Shown here piece after piece: positions 34,717 through 44,463 of a stretch of DNA of 64,000 nt. Source of the DNA: Streptomyces gobiensis (GTDB lineage: Bacteria; Actinomycetota; Actinomycetes; Streptomycetales; Streptomycetaceae). The notes beneath the pieces were generated by a model. It searched no databases and had not been told where the DNA came from. It saw only the letters and a list, made by a program, of their open reading frames with translations. A program made the position numbers and the translations under genes. The stretch covers positions 3,470,501 to 3,534,500 of the forward strand of contig NZ_CP086120.1 in NCBI RefSeq assembly GCF_021216675.1. Reading direction: 5' to 3'. Position 1 is the first letter of the stretch. Each line of letters begins with the position of its first letter.

Positions 34717-35295
34717 TCAGGGGACTACGACGACCTTGGTGTTGATCGTGGCGAACTGCCACAGCGCCTCGCCGTCCTCGCGGCTCTCCCGGATGCCACC
34801 GGTCTGCTTCGCCGGATCCAGCTTCGGCTTCTTGCCGTCCAGCGCCGCGCTGAAGCCGATGACCGTCTCACCGACCTGGGTGAACCGCACGACGTTCTCG
34901 ACCGGCACCCCGTCCGATCCGGTGATGTGCGCGGAGCGTGAGGTCACCGTGTACGTGCCGGGCAGCGGGCTCACCGTGCTGGGCGTGACCTTGTACGTCC
35001 GGATCACCTTCGCCTTGCCGTTGACGTCGTCGACCAGCCACACCCGCTGCGCCGCCAGGGCGTAGACGACGCGCTGCCCGGTGCCCGAGCCGGCCGGGAG
35101 CGCGGTCGCTGACTTCGGGGGTTTGCCGGAAGCGCCCGGTGCGGGGGAGGAGGCGGGGGCGCTGGGCTTCTTCTTCGTCGTCGCCTCAGCGGCCCGGTCC
35201 TGAGCGGCCGACGCCTGGTAGGCCAGCACTCCGACCACGCCCAGTGCCACCGCGGTCAGTCCGGCCACGAATGCCCCAGCGCTGCTCCGTGCCAC
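34717..35295 (-). CDS. Secreted L,D-transpeptidase-like protein lacking catalytic residues
   Basis: A 192-residue protein. Residues 1-32 form a signal or anchor, and a Ser/Pro/Lys linker extends to about 73. Then comes a YkuD-like domain: RVVYALAAQRVWLVDD, PGTYTVTSRSAHITG, VVRFTQ and the terminal VVVVP. In active enzymes the catalytic block reads like GFHG...HGCIR. Here it is GFSA (147-150) and TGGIR (165-169), so both the His and the nucleophilic Cys are absent. It is probably a non-enzymatic peptidoglycan-binding relative. It lies between tsaE and tsaB on the opposite strand. Confidence 0.7.
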   Translation of the reverse strand: MARSSAGAFVAGLTAVALGVVGVLAYQASAAQDRAAEATTKKKPSAPASSPAPGASGKPPKSATALPAGSGTGQRVVYALAAQRVWLVDDVNGKAKVIRTYKVTPSTVSPLPGTYTVTSRSAHITGSDGVPVENVVRFTQVGETVIGFSAALDGKKPKLDPAKQTGGIRESREDGEALWQFATINTKVVVVP

Positions 35296-35393
35296 CGTGG
35301 GTCACCTCTCGTACTGCTGACGGTCGTATGAGCGACCGTAGCAGCCGGATACGGTCAGCGGCCGCACCGCTGGCCGCGCCGTAGGCTTGCCCC

Positions 35394-36059
35394 GTGCTGT
35401 TGCTCGCTCTAGACACCGCGACCCCCGCTGTCACCGTCGCCCTGCACGACGGTGACCGGGTGCTCGCCTCTTCCGATCAGTTCGACGCCCGCCGCCACGG
35501 CGAGCTGTTGCTCCCGGCCGTCGACCGCACTCTGGCCGAGGCCGGGTGCGCGCTGGGCGCCGTCACCGGCATCGTCGTCGGGGTCGGCCCCGGCCCGTAC
35601 ACCGGGCTGCGGGTCGGCCTGGCCACGGCGACCAGCTTTGGGGCCGCCCTGGAGATCCCCGTGCACGGGCTGTGCACCCTCGACGGCATCGCCTACGCGG
35701 CCGGGCTGGACGAGCCGTTCCTGGTCGCCACCGACGCCCGCCGTAAGGAGGTCTACTGGGCGCGGTACGCGGACGCCCGTACCCGTACGAGCGATCCCGC
35801 TGTCGACCGCCCAGCCGATATCGCCGAGCGGGTGGCGGGTGTGCCGGCCGTCGGCGCCGGGGCCGTGCTCTACGCCGACACCTTCACCGGCGTACGCACC
35901 GACCTCCCCGAGCACCAGTCGGCGGCGGCGCTGGCGGCGCTCGCCGCTGAGAAGCTGGCCGCAGCCGACGAAGAGGGTTTCCTGCCCCCGCTGCCGCTCT
36001 ATCTCCGCCGCCCGGACGCCCAGGTGCCCGCCAACTACAAGGTGGTCACCCCCAAGTGA
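35394..36059 (+). CDS. tsaB: tRNA threonylcarbamoyladenosine biosynthesis protein TsaB
   Basis: Dimerisation partner of TsaD in t6A synthesis. A protein of 221 residues of the ASKHA fold. The N-terminal LLLALDTATPAVTVALHDG and GIVVGVGPGPYTGLRVGLATATSFG are characteristic; as in other TsaB proteins the metal-binding histidines of TsaD are missing. Start GTG. Its stop overlaps the GTG of rimI, and the genes tsaB-rimI-tsaD form one coupled unit. Confidence 0.95.
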   Translation: MLLLALDTATPAVTVALHDGDRVLASSDQFDARRHGELLLPAVDRTLAEAGCALGAVTGIVVGVGPGPYTGLRVGLATATSFGAALEIPVHGLCTLDGIAYAAGLDEPFLVATDARRKEVYWARYADARTRTSDPAVDRPADIAERVAGVPAVGAGAVLYADTFTGVRTDLPEHQSAAALAALAAEKLAAADEEGFLPPLPLYLRRPDAQVPANYKVVTPK

Positions 36060-36616
36060 CCCCGGTGACTCCAGTGACCCCTGTGACCCCAGTGACCGAA
36101 GCGGCCGCAGCGGCCGAAGTGAACCTGCGTGAGATGCGCTGGTGGGACATTGAGCCGGTGCTGGCCCTGGAACAGCAGCTCTTTCCGGAGGACGCCTGGT
36201 CGCCCGGGATGTTCTGGTCCGAGCTCGCACACGCCCGGGGTCCGCATGCCTCTCGCCGCTACCTTGTCGCCGTAGCGGAAAGTGGCCGTATTGTGGGATA
36301 TGGAGGCCTCGCCGCCATTGACGGCACCGGCGATATCCAGACCATCGCCACCGCCCCCGACCACCAGGGCACCGGGCTCGGCGCTCGGCTCCTTACCGAG
36401 CTGCTCGGCGCGGCCACCGCGTTCGAGTGCAGCCAGGTGCTTCTCGAGGTCCGCGTTGACAATATGCGTGCCCAGCGTCTCTACGAGCGCTTCGGCTTTG
36501 AACCGATCGGCTTCCGCCGGGGCTATTACCAGCCCGGCAACGTCGACGCCCTGGTGATGCGCCGCGTACACACATCCTCATCAGAGACCGATCAAGGAAC
36601 GACCATCCATGGCTGA
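36056..36616 (+). CDS. rimI: Ribosomal-protein-alanine N-acetyltransferase RimI
   Basis: A GNAT acetyltransferase of up to 186 residues. The acetyl-CoA loop is [19 protein letters not shown] (about 101-119), and [35 protein letters not shown] is the usual RimI end. RimI acetylates the S18 N-terminus in E. coli. The first codons are a tandem repeat GTG ACC CCN (residues [15 protein letters not shown]), so five in-frame GTG starts compete and the N-terminus is uncertain. The coding region overlaps both neighbours (tsaB by 4 bp, tsaD by 8 bp). Confidence 0.9.
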   Translation: MTPVTPVTPVTPVTEAAAAAEVNLREMRWWDIEPVLALEQQLFPEDAWSPGMFWSELAHARGPHASRRYLVAVAESGRIVGYGGLAAIDGTGDIQTIATAPDHQGTGLGARLLTELLGAATAFECSQVLLEVRVDNMRAQRLYERFGFEPIGFRRGYYQPGNVDALVMRRVHTSSSETDQGTTIHG

Positions 36617-37712
36617 CGAGCCACTTGTCCTCGGTATCGAGACCTCCTGCGATGAGACGGGTGTCGGCATCGTCCGCGGCCATACGCTCCTCGCCGACGC
36701 GGTCGCCTCCAGCGTGGATGACCATGCGCGCTTCGGCGGCGTCGTCCCCGAGATCGCCAGCCGTGCCCATCTGGAGGCGATGGTCCCCACCATCCAGCGG
36801 GCCCTGAAGGAGGCCGGGATCACCGCCGCCGATCTGGACGGCATCGCGGTCACCGCCGGGCCCGGCCTCGCGGGCGCCCTGCTCGTCGGCGTCTCCGCCG
36901 CCAAGGCCTACGCCTACGCGCTCGGCAAGCCGCTCTACGGGGTCAACCACCTCGCCTCGCATATCTGCGTCGACCAGCTGGAACACGGCGCTCTCCCCGA
37001 GCCCACCATGGCCCTGCTGGTGAGCGGCGGCCACTCCTCCCTTCTCCTCGCGCCCGACATCACCGCCGATGTGCGTCCGCTCGGCGCCACCATCGACGAC
37101 GCCGCGGGGGAGGCGTTCGACAAGGTCGCCCGCATCCTCCACCTCGGCTTCCCCGGCGGCCCGGTCATTGACCGCTACGCCCGTGACGGGGACCCCACGG
37201 CGATCAACTTCCCCCGTGGCCTCACCGGCCCGCGCGATGCCCCGTATGACTTCTCCTTCTCGGGTCTGAAGACCGCCGTCGCCCGCTGGATCGAGGCGAA
37301 GCGCAGTGCGGGCGAGGACGTCCCGGTAGCGGATGTCTCCGCCTCCTTCCAGGAAGCGGTCACCGATGTGCTCACCCGCAAGGCGATCCGTGCCTGCAAG
37401 GACGAGGGCGTCGACCATCTGATGATCGGCGGCGGTGTGGCCGCCAACTCCCGGCTGCGCGCCATGGCCGGGGAGCGCTGCGCCGACGCGGGTATCACGC
37501 TGCGCGTGCCGCGTCCCAAGCTGTGCACCGACAATGGCGCGATGGTCGCCGCGCTGGGCGCCGAGATGGTCGCCCGGGGGCGGGCGGCCTCCGCCTGGGA
37601 CCTGCCCGCCGACTCCTCGCTGCCGGTGACGGACCCTCATGTGCCGGGCCCCGCACATGACCACGATCATGACCATGTACACGAACTCAGCCGAAAGAAC
37701 CTCTACCCATGA
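36609..37712 (+). CDS. tsaD: tRNA threonylcarbamoyltransferase TsaD
   Basis: Transfers the threonylcarbamoyl group to A37 of tRNAs that read ANN codons. A protein of 367 residues. [14 protein letters not shown] at the N-terminus, the metal-binding HLASHI (H-x3-H), the loop [13 protein letters not shown] and the C-terminal [13 protein letters not shown] are all present. The last 25 residues add a His/Asp-rich tail ([10 protein letters not shown]) not found in most relatives. AAGGAACG precedes the ATG inside rimI. The stop overlaps the next ATG as ATGA. Confidence 0.96.
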   Translation: MADEPLVLGIETSCDETGVGIVRGHTLLADAVASSVDDHARFGGVVPEIASRAHLEAMVPTIQRALKEAGITAADLDGIAVTAGPGLAGALLVGVSAAKAYAYALGKPLYGVNHLASHICVDQLEHGALPEPTMALLVSGGHSSLLLAPDITADVRPLGATIDDAAGEAFDKVARILHLGFPGGPVIDRYARDGDPTAINFPRGLTGPRDAPYDFSFSGLKTAVARWIEAKRSAGEDVPVADVSASFQEAVTDVLTRKAIRACKDEGVDHLMIGGGVAANSRLRAMAGERCADAGITLRVPRPKLCTDNGAMVAALGAEMVARGRAASAWDLPADSSLPVTDPHVPGPAHDHDHDHVHELSRKNLYP

Positions 37713-37957
37713 CCGCTGCCCTGATGTGGGAGGCCCGCGCCGTCGAGGGGCGCGGACATGAGCTGCTGGAGTGGACCAGGACGCAGCACCTCGTCCCGGC
37801 CCCGATCCGGCGTGAGACCTTCACCGGTCCCGATGACCGGGTACTGGTCGTCACGCTGTGGCATGCCTCCAACGATGCTGACCTCCCCGAAATCCCCGAC
37901 CCGCCCCCCGACTTGCTGCACCGCCCGGTCCACCGCTGGCGCTTCGAGAAGGTTTAG
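37709..37957 (+). CDS. Small conserved-looking protein at the end of the tsa operon
   Basis: An 82-residue protein translated from an ATG that overlaps the tsaD stop. It reads like a small ferredoxin-fold or dimeric alpha-beta protein ([48 protein letters not shown]) with two tryptophans and a basic end. I recognise no named family. Coupling to tsaD means it is expressed with the t6A genes; a functional link is not shown. Confidence 0.65.
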   Translation: MTAALMWEARAVEGRGHELLEWTRTQHLVPAPIRRETFTGPDDRVLVVTLWHASNDADLPEIPDPPPDLLHRPVHRWRFEKV

Positions 37958-38029
37958 CGAGTACGGCTGGCCGGACCCAGTCGACAACAGGGCCCGGCCA
38001 GTTCATCTCAAGGCGCGTAGCGGAGGACG

Positions 38030-38209
38030 TCAGTCCTCCAGCTTCCGCTGGATCTGCTCTTCGGTGACCCGCTCCTGCTTCTGGGTCCTGTCGTTCTCCA
38101 CGACGTAGCGCATCTGCTGCCCGCTGCTTTGGGCCTCCTGGATCAGGCCCGCCTGCGTCTTGTTCTGCTTGTCCCGGTACTCCACGTGGTCACCTTCGCG
38201 GTGCGGCAT
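38030..38209 (-). CDS. DUF2945-type small protein
   Basis: A 59-residue hydrophilic protein, MPHREGDHVEYRDKQNKTQAG and onward, rich in Gln, Glu and Lys. It resembles the small Tudor-like, hypervirulence-associated (DUF2945) proteins, which begin with a GDHVxW/Y-type motif. GGGAG lies 7 nt upstream of the ATG on the minus strand; longer in-frame starts up to 38356 lack a ribosome-binding site. Monocistronic, with its stop 72 bp from the convergent gene at 37709. Family assignment is tentative. Confidence 0.6.
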   Translation of the reverse strand: MPHREGDHVEYRDKQNKTQAGLIQEAQSSGQQMRYVVENDRTQKQERVTEEQIQRKLED

Positions 38210-38407
38210 GGATATCTCCCATCTGATGTAGGCCGATGAGGCCGATAAGGCCGGTAAGGCTGCCCCGGCTGTATGGAAATAGGGGCGCCCTCCGGTGCGT
38301 CCGCGACCGTCGCGGGCGCTAGATCCAGCAGACGGCCATTTCGGCATCGCGGCCACCGGCGTGGTCCGAACAGGGGATCGCCCTGGCTCGCTGGTGGGCC
38401 CGGCCCA

Positions 38408-39637
38408 CTACGCGGGCCGCCCGATCAGCATGCTCGGCGCCCCGGCGACGCGGGTGAGGAAGACCGTGGCGGCGTTCGGCCCCCGCGGCTTGACCTTCCT
38501 GCGCAGCTCCTCCGGCTCAACCGCCGACCCGCGCTTCTTCACGGTCAGCACCCCGACCTCCCGCTCCCGCAGCAGCGCCTTGAGCCGCTTGAGGTTGAAG
38601 GGCAGCACATCGGTGATCTCGTACGCGCTCGCATACCGCGTCGGGCGCAGCTCATCGGCCGTCACATAGGCGATCGTCGGGTCGATCAGCCGCCCGCTGA
38701 TCTGCCCGGCCACCTCGGCGACCAGATGCGCACGGATCACGGCCCCGTCTGGCTCGTACAGATAGCGCCCCACCGGCCCGGGCTCAGGGTCGGGGAGCCC
38801 GGTGCCGATCAGGGACGCGCAGCCGGGCAGCAGCGTGGCGCGCACCCCCGGCTGGCCGCCGAACCACAGCACGGCCTCCTTCACCTCCCCGCCGACCGAG
38901 ATCCACTCCGCCTCGGCCTCCTCGGGGATCGCCTCGTGCGGCACCCCGGGAGCGATCTTCAGCGCGGCGTGCGACATCCGCCCGGCGACCTCGACGGCCC
39001 AGGACAGCGGCGGTGAGTACGCCTCCGGGTCGAAGATCCGGCCACGGCCGCCGCGCCGGGCCGGGTCGATGAAGACGGCGTCGTAGCCGGAGATATCGAC
39101 GTCGCCGACCTCCGCGCAGCGCACCTCGATACGGTCCGCCAGCCCCAGCACCGCCGCGTTGGCCCGTACGACCGCGCAGGTGAGCGGATCACGGTCCACG
39201 GCCAGCACCGTCACCCCGGCCCGGGCCAGCGCGATCGCGTCGCCGCCGATGCCACAGCACAGGTCGGCCAGCCGCCGCACCCCCCGTGTGGTGAATCGCG
39301 CGGCACGGTACTCGGCCACACTCGTTCGGGTGGCTTGCTCAACACCGTTCGATGTGAAGTACATCCGCGCCGCGTCCTCGGCACCGAACTTCGCCACCGC
39401 CCGCTGCCGCAGCCGCGCTTGCCCAAGCGCGGCCGACACCAGTTGGGCCGGGTGCTCGCGGCGTAGCCGGGTGGCGATGGCCAGCTCCTGCGCGGGGTCG
39501 TAGTCCCGCAGCGCCTTCAGCAGCCGTTGCCCCTCCTCGGTCCGCAGGGCCTCGAAAGCGGCTACGGCATCGGCTGCGGTGCCGGTTGCGGTGTCGGTTG
39601 GTCGGTCAGCGGATTCAGGTTCAGCCACACGGGCCAT
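38408..39637 (-). CDS. SAM-dependent methyltransferase with THUMP-like C-terminal domain
   Basis: A 409-residue protein. The central Rossmann methyltransferase domain has LADLCCGIGGDAIALARAGVTVLAVDRDPLTCAVVRANA and the DPARR motif ([13 protein letters not shown]), and a C-terminal region (YEITDVLPFNLKRLKALLRE, VKPRGPNAATVFLTRVAG) matches the THUMP-like domain of actinobacterial homologues. Such domains bind RNA, so an rRNA or tRNA substrate is likely. I chose the ATG at 39637, which has GGAGGGGG just before it. It is divergent from the deacetylase gene. Confidence 0.8.
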   Translation of the reverse strand: MARVAEPESADRPTDTATGTAADAVAAFEALRTEEGQRLLKALRDYDPAQELAIATRLRREHPAQLVSAALGQARLRQRAVAKFGAEDAARMYFTSNGVEQATRTSVAEYRAARFTTRGVRRLADLCCGIGGDAIALARAGVTVLAVDRDPLTCAVVRANAAVLGLADRIEVRCAEVGDVDISGYDAVFIDPARRGGRGRIFDPEAYSPPLSWAVEVAGRMSHAALKIAPGVPHEAIPEEAEAEWISVGGEVKEAVLWFGGQPGVRATLLPGCASLIGTGLPDPEPGPVGRYLYEPDGAVIRAHLVAEVAGQISGRLIDPTIAYVTADELRPTRYASAYEITDVLPFNLKRLKALLREREVGVLTVKKRGSAVEPEELRRKVKPRGPNAATVFLTRVAGAPSMLIGRPA

Positions 39638-39711
39638 TTTCCCCCTCCGGTGTCGCCCGGGCGCCGGAGGCCGCCTGCGTGGCAGGGGGCTGACTGGCAA
39701 GATCCGGCACT

Positions 39712-40767
39712 ATGTCGCTCATCACACAAGTCGTACAAAAACATCAAATGGGGAGAAAGCGGTCTTATGCATGGCGCAATGTGCGGCGGACCGGCGGCGC
39801 TTCACTGGCCGCCCTGCTGGCCGTATCCTGCGCGGCCGGCAGCGGGCCGTCGCATCCCGGGGATCCGGACCTGTCCGGCCTCGACGAGCCGCTGTCGGCC
39901 TCCGGGCCGCCCTTCGCCGAACATGGCCGGCACCTGCTGGCCGGACCCGGTGGGCCAGCCGCGGGCCCGGACCTCGCCCTGGGCGCCCCACGCCGTATGC
40001 AGGCCCAGCTTGCGGCAGCGTCGCTCGGTGCGTACGCGGACCGGCTGCGTCGCGCTGAGGCGCGCCGGATCGCCGCCGTCAAGCGCTGGAAGGTGCGTAA
40101 GACCCCGCTGCGGCCGCCCGCGCCGCCGGAGCGGAAGCCCGAGCTCCGTAGCGACCCGGGGCATATCTCGGAACGGGGGCTGCCGCCCGTCATCACCCGG
40201 GTACCGACCGATGACAAGGTCGTCTTCCTCACCATCGACGACGGGCACGAGAAGGACCCCGAGTTGCTGCGGATGCTGCGTGAGCTGGATGTGCCGTACA
40301 GCGCCTTCCTCGCCGACTATGTGGCGAACGACAACTACGCGTACTTCCGTGAGATGAGTCGCGACGGCGTCGCGATCAACAATCACACCCTCCATCACCG
40401 GGAGATGAACAAGCTCTCCTATGAGCAGCAGCGGCGTGAGATCTGCGGGCAGCAGGAGGTCCTGGCCAAGGAGATCGGCAGGACCCCGGGGCTCTTCCGC
40501 CCGCCGTACGGCGTGTACAACCGCGACACCCTGCGCGCGGCGGCCTCCTGCGGTATCCGCGCTGTCCCGCTCTGGGCGGAAGAGGCCTGGGCCAAGCGCT
40601 TTGACTGGAGCCGCGCCGACCGCAGGCTTCACCCGGGCGACATCATCCTGACCCACTTCCGTGGGCCGGAGCACTGGGGCGGCACTATGACCGATATGGT
40701 CCGCCGCACGCTGCGCACGGTCACCGACCAGGGTTTCGCGCTCGCGCGACTGGAGGACTACATCTGA
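39712..40767 (+). CDS. Polysaccharide deacetylase, probable lipoprotein
   Basis: A 351-residue protein. After a basic N-terminus comes a hydrophobic stretch ending LAALLAVSC near residue 40, a plausible though imperfect lipobox. A Pro/Ala-rich linker extends to about 165, followed by a NodB homology domain: TIDDGHEKD (the Asp-Asp motif), HTLHHREMN (metal His pair), RPPYGVYN and ILTHFRGPEHW. It likely removes acetyl groups from cell-wall or extracellular glycans. The start is uncertain (ATG 39712 or 39748). A compound repeat region of 750 bp follows. Confidence 0.85.
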   Translation: MSLITQVVQKHQMGRKRSYAWRNVRRTGGASLAALLAVSCAAGSGPSHPGDPDLSGLDEPLSASGPPFAEHGRHLLAGPGGPAAGPDLALGAPRRMQAQLAAASLGAYADRLRRAEARRIAAVKRWKVRKTPLRPPAPPERKPELRSDPGHISERGLPPVITRVPTDDKVVFLTIDDGHEKDPELLRMLRELDVPYSAFLADYVANDNYAYFREMSRDGVAINNHTLHHREMNKLSYEQQRREICGQQEVLAKEIGRTPGLFRPPYGVYNRDTLRAAASCGIRAVPLWAEEAWAKRFDWSRADRRLHPGDIILTHFRGPEHWGGTMTDMVRRTLRTVTDQGFALARLEDYI

Positions 40768-40794
40768 GCGTGCGGCGGCGCGGGTGCCCGGGGT

Positions 40795-41042
40795 GGGTCT
40801 CCCCAATACCCGCCCCTTCCCGAAACTGGGGGCTGCCGCCCCCAGACCCCCACCCGTGTTGTGGGCAGTCGTTCCTCCCCCAGCTAACTCCCCCAGACTT
40901 CGTCTGGGAGGTGCCCCCAGGGAGGTGCCCCCAGGGCGGAACGGGTGGGCACAACACCCGGCCACCCGGACCGCACCGGTAAACCCCGGGGCCCCGGGGC
41001 GAAGCCCCGGTTTCCGGGAAGGGGCGGGATTCGGGGAGCCCC
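40795..41042. repeat. GC-rich intergenic palindromic repeat, copy 6 (inverted), with nested short repeat
   Basis: A full 248-bp copy in the opposite orientation to the others. Its apical stem CGTTCC/GGAACG is interrupted by about 60 bp of the second family: CCCCCAG hairpins, ACTTCGTCT loop and repeated GGAGGTGCCCCCAG (40875-40934). Removing that segment restores the stem seen in copy 1. It occupies the first third of the 751-bp gap before groES. Confidence 0.85.
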
Positions 41043-41053
41043 ACCCACGGCAG

Positions 41054-41330
41054 CCCCGCAGCCGGGCGAAGCCCCGCCACGCGGCGGAGCCGCATATCGG
41101 CACAGCCGGGAAGGGGCGGGATACGGGGAACACCCACCCACGGCAGCCCCGCCGCCGGGGGCGAAGCCCCGCCGCGCGGCGGAGCCGCACACCGGCACAG
41201 CCGGGCAGGTGGGGGCACCTCCTGGGGGAGGCCCGAGTGCCCACAACGCCTCGGGGGCCGGGGCTGCGCTCACCCCTCTACGCAACCCACCACCCACCCC
41301 AGCCCCGACGCTCCGGACCACCCCGCAGCA
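41054..41330. repeat. Compound of repeat halves before groES
   Basis: Two inverted left-half variants lie in tandem (41054-41133 and 41146-41208, both with GCGGCGGAGCCGCA). They are followed by a second-family fragment (GGTGGGGGCACCTCCTGGGGGAGG region, 41208-41232), a lone right arm GAGTGCCCACAAC (41235-41247), and a segment with CTCTACGCAACCCACC related inversely to the long loops of copies 8 and 9. No gene is seen. Confidence 0.7.
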
Positions 41331-41346
41331 GGGCACCCCGCCGGTT

Positions 41347-41373
41347 TTGGCACTCGGCTTGACCGAGTGCTAA
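41347..41373. promoter_or_regulatory. CIRCE operator 1 of groESL
   Basis: TTGGCACTC (41347-41355), nine bases, GAGTGCTAA (41365-41373): one base from the TTAGCACTC-N9-GAGTGCTAA consensus for the heat-shock repressor HrcA. The promoter -35 box lies in its spacer. Confidence 0.92.
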
Positions 41374-41387
41374 GCGCGGCATAGTCT
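41359..41387 (+). promoter_or_regulatory. groES: groESL promoter
   Basis: TTGACC (41359-41364) and TAGTCT (41382-41387) with a 17-bp spacer form a good vegetative promoter. The -35 box is inside CIRCE 1, and the expected start site is at the edge of CIRCE 2, so HrcA binding would block polymerase directly. Confidence 0.85.
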
Positions 41388-41392
41388 CATGG

Positions 41393-41419
41393 CTAGCACT
41401 CTCCACCAGGGAGTGCCAG
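41393..41419. promoter_or_regulatory. CIRCE operator 2 of groESL
   Basis: CTAGCACTC (41393-41401), nine bases, GAGTGCCAG (41411-41419). A second, slightly degenerate HrcA site at the transcription start. Confidence 0.88.
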
Positions 41420-41518
41420 ATATGCGACGGGCAGATCCGGCACCCGCGACGACGGATCTACCAGGTCGCCACCCCAGACATAAGACCCCGTGAGATCTCC
41501 GAAGGGGGAGGTCGGATC

Positions 41519-41827
41519 GTGACGACCGCCAGCTCCAAGGTTGCCATCAAGCCGCTCGAGGACCGCATTGTGGTCCAGCCGCTCGACGCTGAGCAGACCA
41601 CGGCCTCAGGCCTGGTCATTCCGGACACTGCCAAGGAGAAGCCCCAGGAGGGGACTGTCCTTGCCGTTGGCCCGGGCCGCTTCGAGGACGGCAACCGTCT
41701 TCCGCTCGACGTCAAGGTCGGCGACATCGTGCTGTACAGCAAGTACGGCGGCACCGAGGTGAAGTACCACGGCGAGGAGTACCTCGTCCTCTCGGCTCGC
41801 GACGTGCTCGCCATCGTCGAGAAGTAA
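41519..41827 (+). CDS. groES: Co-chaperonin GroES
   Basis: GroES of 102 residues, the lid of the chaperonin. The family signature [40 protein letters not shown] opens the protein, with the mobile loop in its second half. The GTG start has GGGGGAGG at 41505-41512. The leader runs about 125 nt from the promoter between two CIRCE sites. groEL follows after 96 bp, with a strong hairpin between. Confidence 0.98.
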   Translation: MTTASSKVAIKPLEDRIVVQPLDAEQTTASGLVIPDTAKEKPQEGTVLAVGPGRFEDGNRLPLDVKVGDIVLYSKYGGTEVKYHGEEYLVLSARDVLAIVEK

Positions 41828-41846
41828 GTCACCGAAGTTTTCTGAT

Positions 41847-41892
41847 CCGCGCCCTGGTTCCCGTGTCTAAGACAGCCGGGGCCAGGGCGCGG
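41847..41892 (+). promoter_or_regulatory. Hairpin between groES and groEL
   Basis: CCGCGCCCTGG (41847-41857) pairs with CCAGGGCGCGG (41882-41892), and GTCT/AGAC can pair inside. An 11-bp GC stem within an operon suggests attenuation or a processing site that sets the GroES:GroEL ratio. Confidence 0.65.
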
Positions 41893-41911
41893 TTCATTTG
41901 AGAAGGAATAG

Positions 41912-43543
<1,632 letters not shown>

Positions 43544-43570
43544 CGCACGGCACCGCCGCACCACGGCACA

Positions 43571-43608
43571 AAGGCCCCGAACCCGCCATCCGGCGGGGCC
43601 GGGGCCTT
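43571..43608 (+). terminator. Terminator of groESL
   Basis: AAGGCCCC (43571-43578) pairs with GGGGCCTT (43601-43608), with inner CCCGCC/GGCGGG, then TTC. It serves groEL and is close to the 3' end of the convergent gene at 43664. Confidence 0.8.
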
Positions 43609-43663
43609 TCGCCTGTCACGGCTCCACGGCCAACGGCCCGGCCCGGCCACGGCTTCCGCCGCG

Positions 43664-44356
43664 CTACTGCTCGAGGATGCCGAGCTGGGCGAACAGCCCG
43701 AACTGGTCCCAGTTGAGCCACGCCTCCACAATCTTGCTGTCCTGGAACCGGTGGGTGGTGTGGCCGGTGACCGTCACGGAGTTATCAGTGGGCTCTACGC
43801 CCAGGAACTCTCCGGTGTGCCGTCCGTGGACCGTCCACCGGGTGGTCACCAGGTCGCCATCGGCCACCTGGTCCTCAATGGTGAACTGGGGATGGAAGGC
43901 CTCGATATAGCCCCTGAGCTCGTCCTTGGACTCCTCCAGTCCGATGGGGTCCGTACGGCTGGCGGGGTCGTGCTTCTGGTAGTCGTCGGCGATCAGCTCG
44001 TGGAGCGCGTCCAGAGTGCCCAGGCTGATCAAACCGAAGACCCGGCGCGCCGTCTCCTTGTTCAGCTGTTCGTCCCGGACCACATCGAGATCGGTGAACG
44101 TCGGCAGCTCATCGCAGAGTGCCACCAGCTCCTGGAAGATCCGGTCGGTCTCCGGCAGCTGCGAGTTGTGCATCGCCTCCGCATAGGAGGGGAACTCCAC
44201 GATCTCGACGACATGCGTGGAGTCGGAGCGGTCCCGGCCGACGATCGCATGAGTCGCCGTCCGCTTTCCCTGAGTCGCCTGAATCCACCGGTCCATGAGT
44301 CGGTTCATCTCGTCGACTCTGCTGGTCTTGCAGTCGATCATTTGCACGAATGTCAT
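43664..44356 (-). CDS. Fusion of monooxygenase-like and SnoaL-like domains
   Basis: A 230-residue protein with two small domains. Residues about 1-100 look like a dimeric alpha-beta (antibiotic-biosynthesis monooxygenase-like) barrel (MTFVQMIDCKTSRVDEMNRLMDRW, STHVVEIVEFPSYAEAMHNS). Residues about 108-228 look like an NTF2/SnoaL-type cyclase domain (LIADDYQKHDP, GDLVTTRWTVHGRHTGEFLGVEPT, HRFQDSKIVEAWLNWDQFGLFAQLG). Similar proteins are called ester cyclases. No substrate can be deduced. It is convergent with groEL and about 100 bp downstream of the SDR gene on the same strand. Confidence 0.7.
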   Translation of the reverse strand: MTFVQMIDCKTSRVDEMNRLMDRWIQATQGKRTATHAIVGRDRSDSTHVVEIVEFPSYAEAMHNSQLPETDRIFQELVALCDELPTFTDLDVVRDEQLNKETARRVFGLISLGTLDALHELIADDYQKHDPASRTDPIGLEESKDELRGYIEAFHPQFTIEDQVADGDLVTTRWTVHGRHTGEFLGVEPTDNSVTVTGHTTHRFQDSKIVEAWLNWDQFGLFAQLGILEQ

Positions 44357-44463
44357 GGCGCCTCCCGCGTCCCCGAGGGTGCTATGCCCGATAAATCAAG
44401 CCTAGTGAAATATGCCCGATACGCAGATGTCGGGGAGCGGGTTCACGCGATGCGTGCGCCGGA

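Noticed and set aside
38273..39016. Plus-strand open frame opposite the methyltransferase
   Set aside because: Shadow frame. The minus strand carries the SAM-binding motifs.
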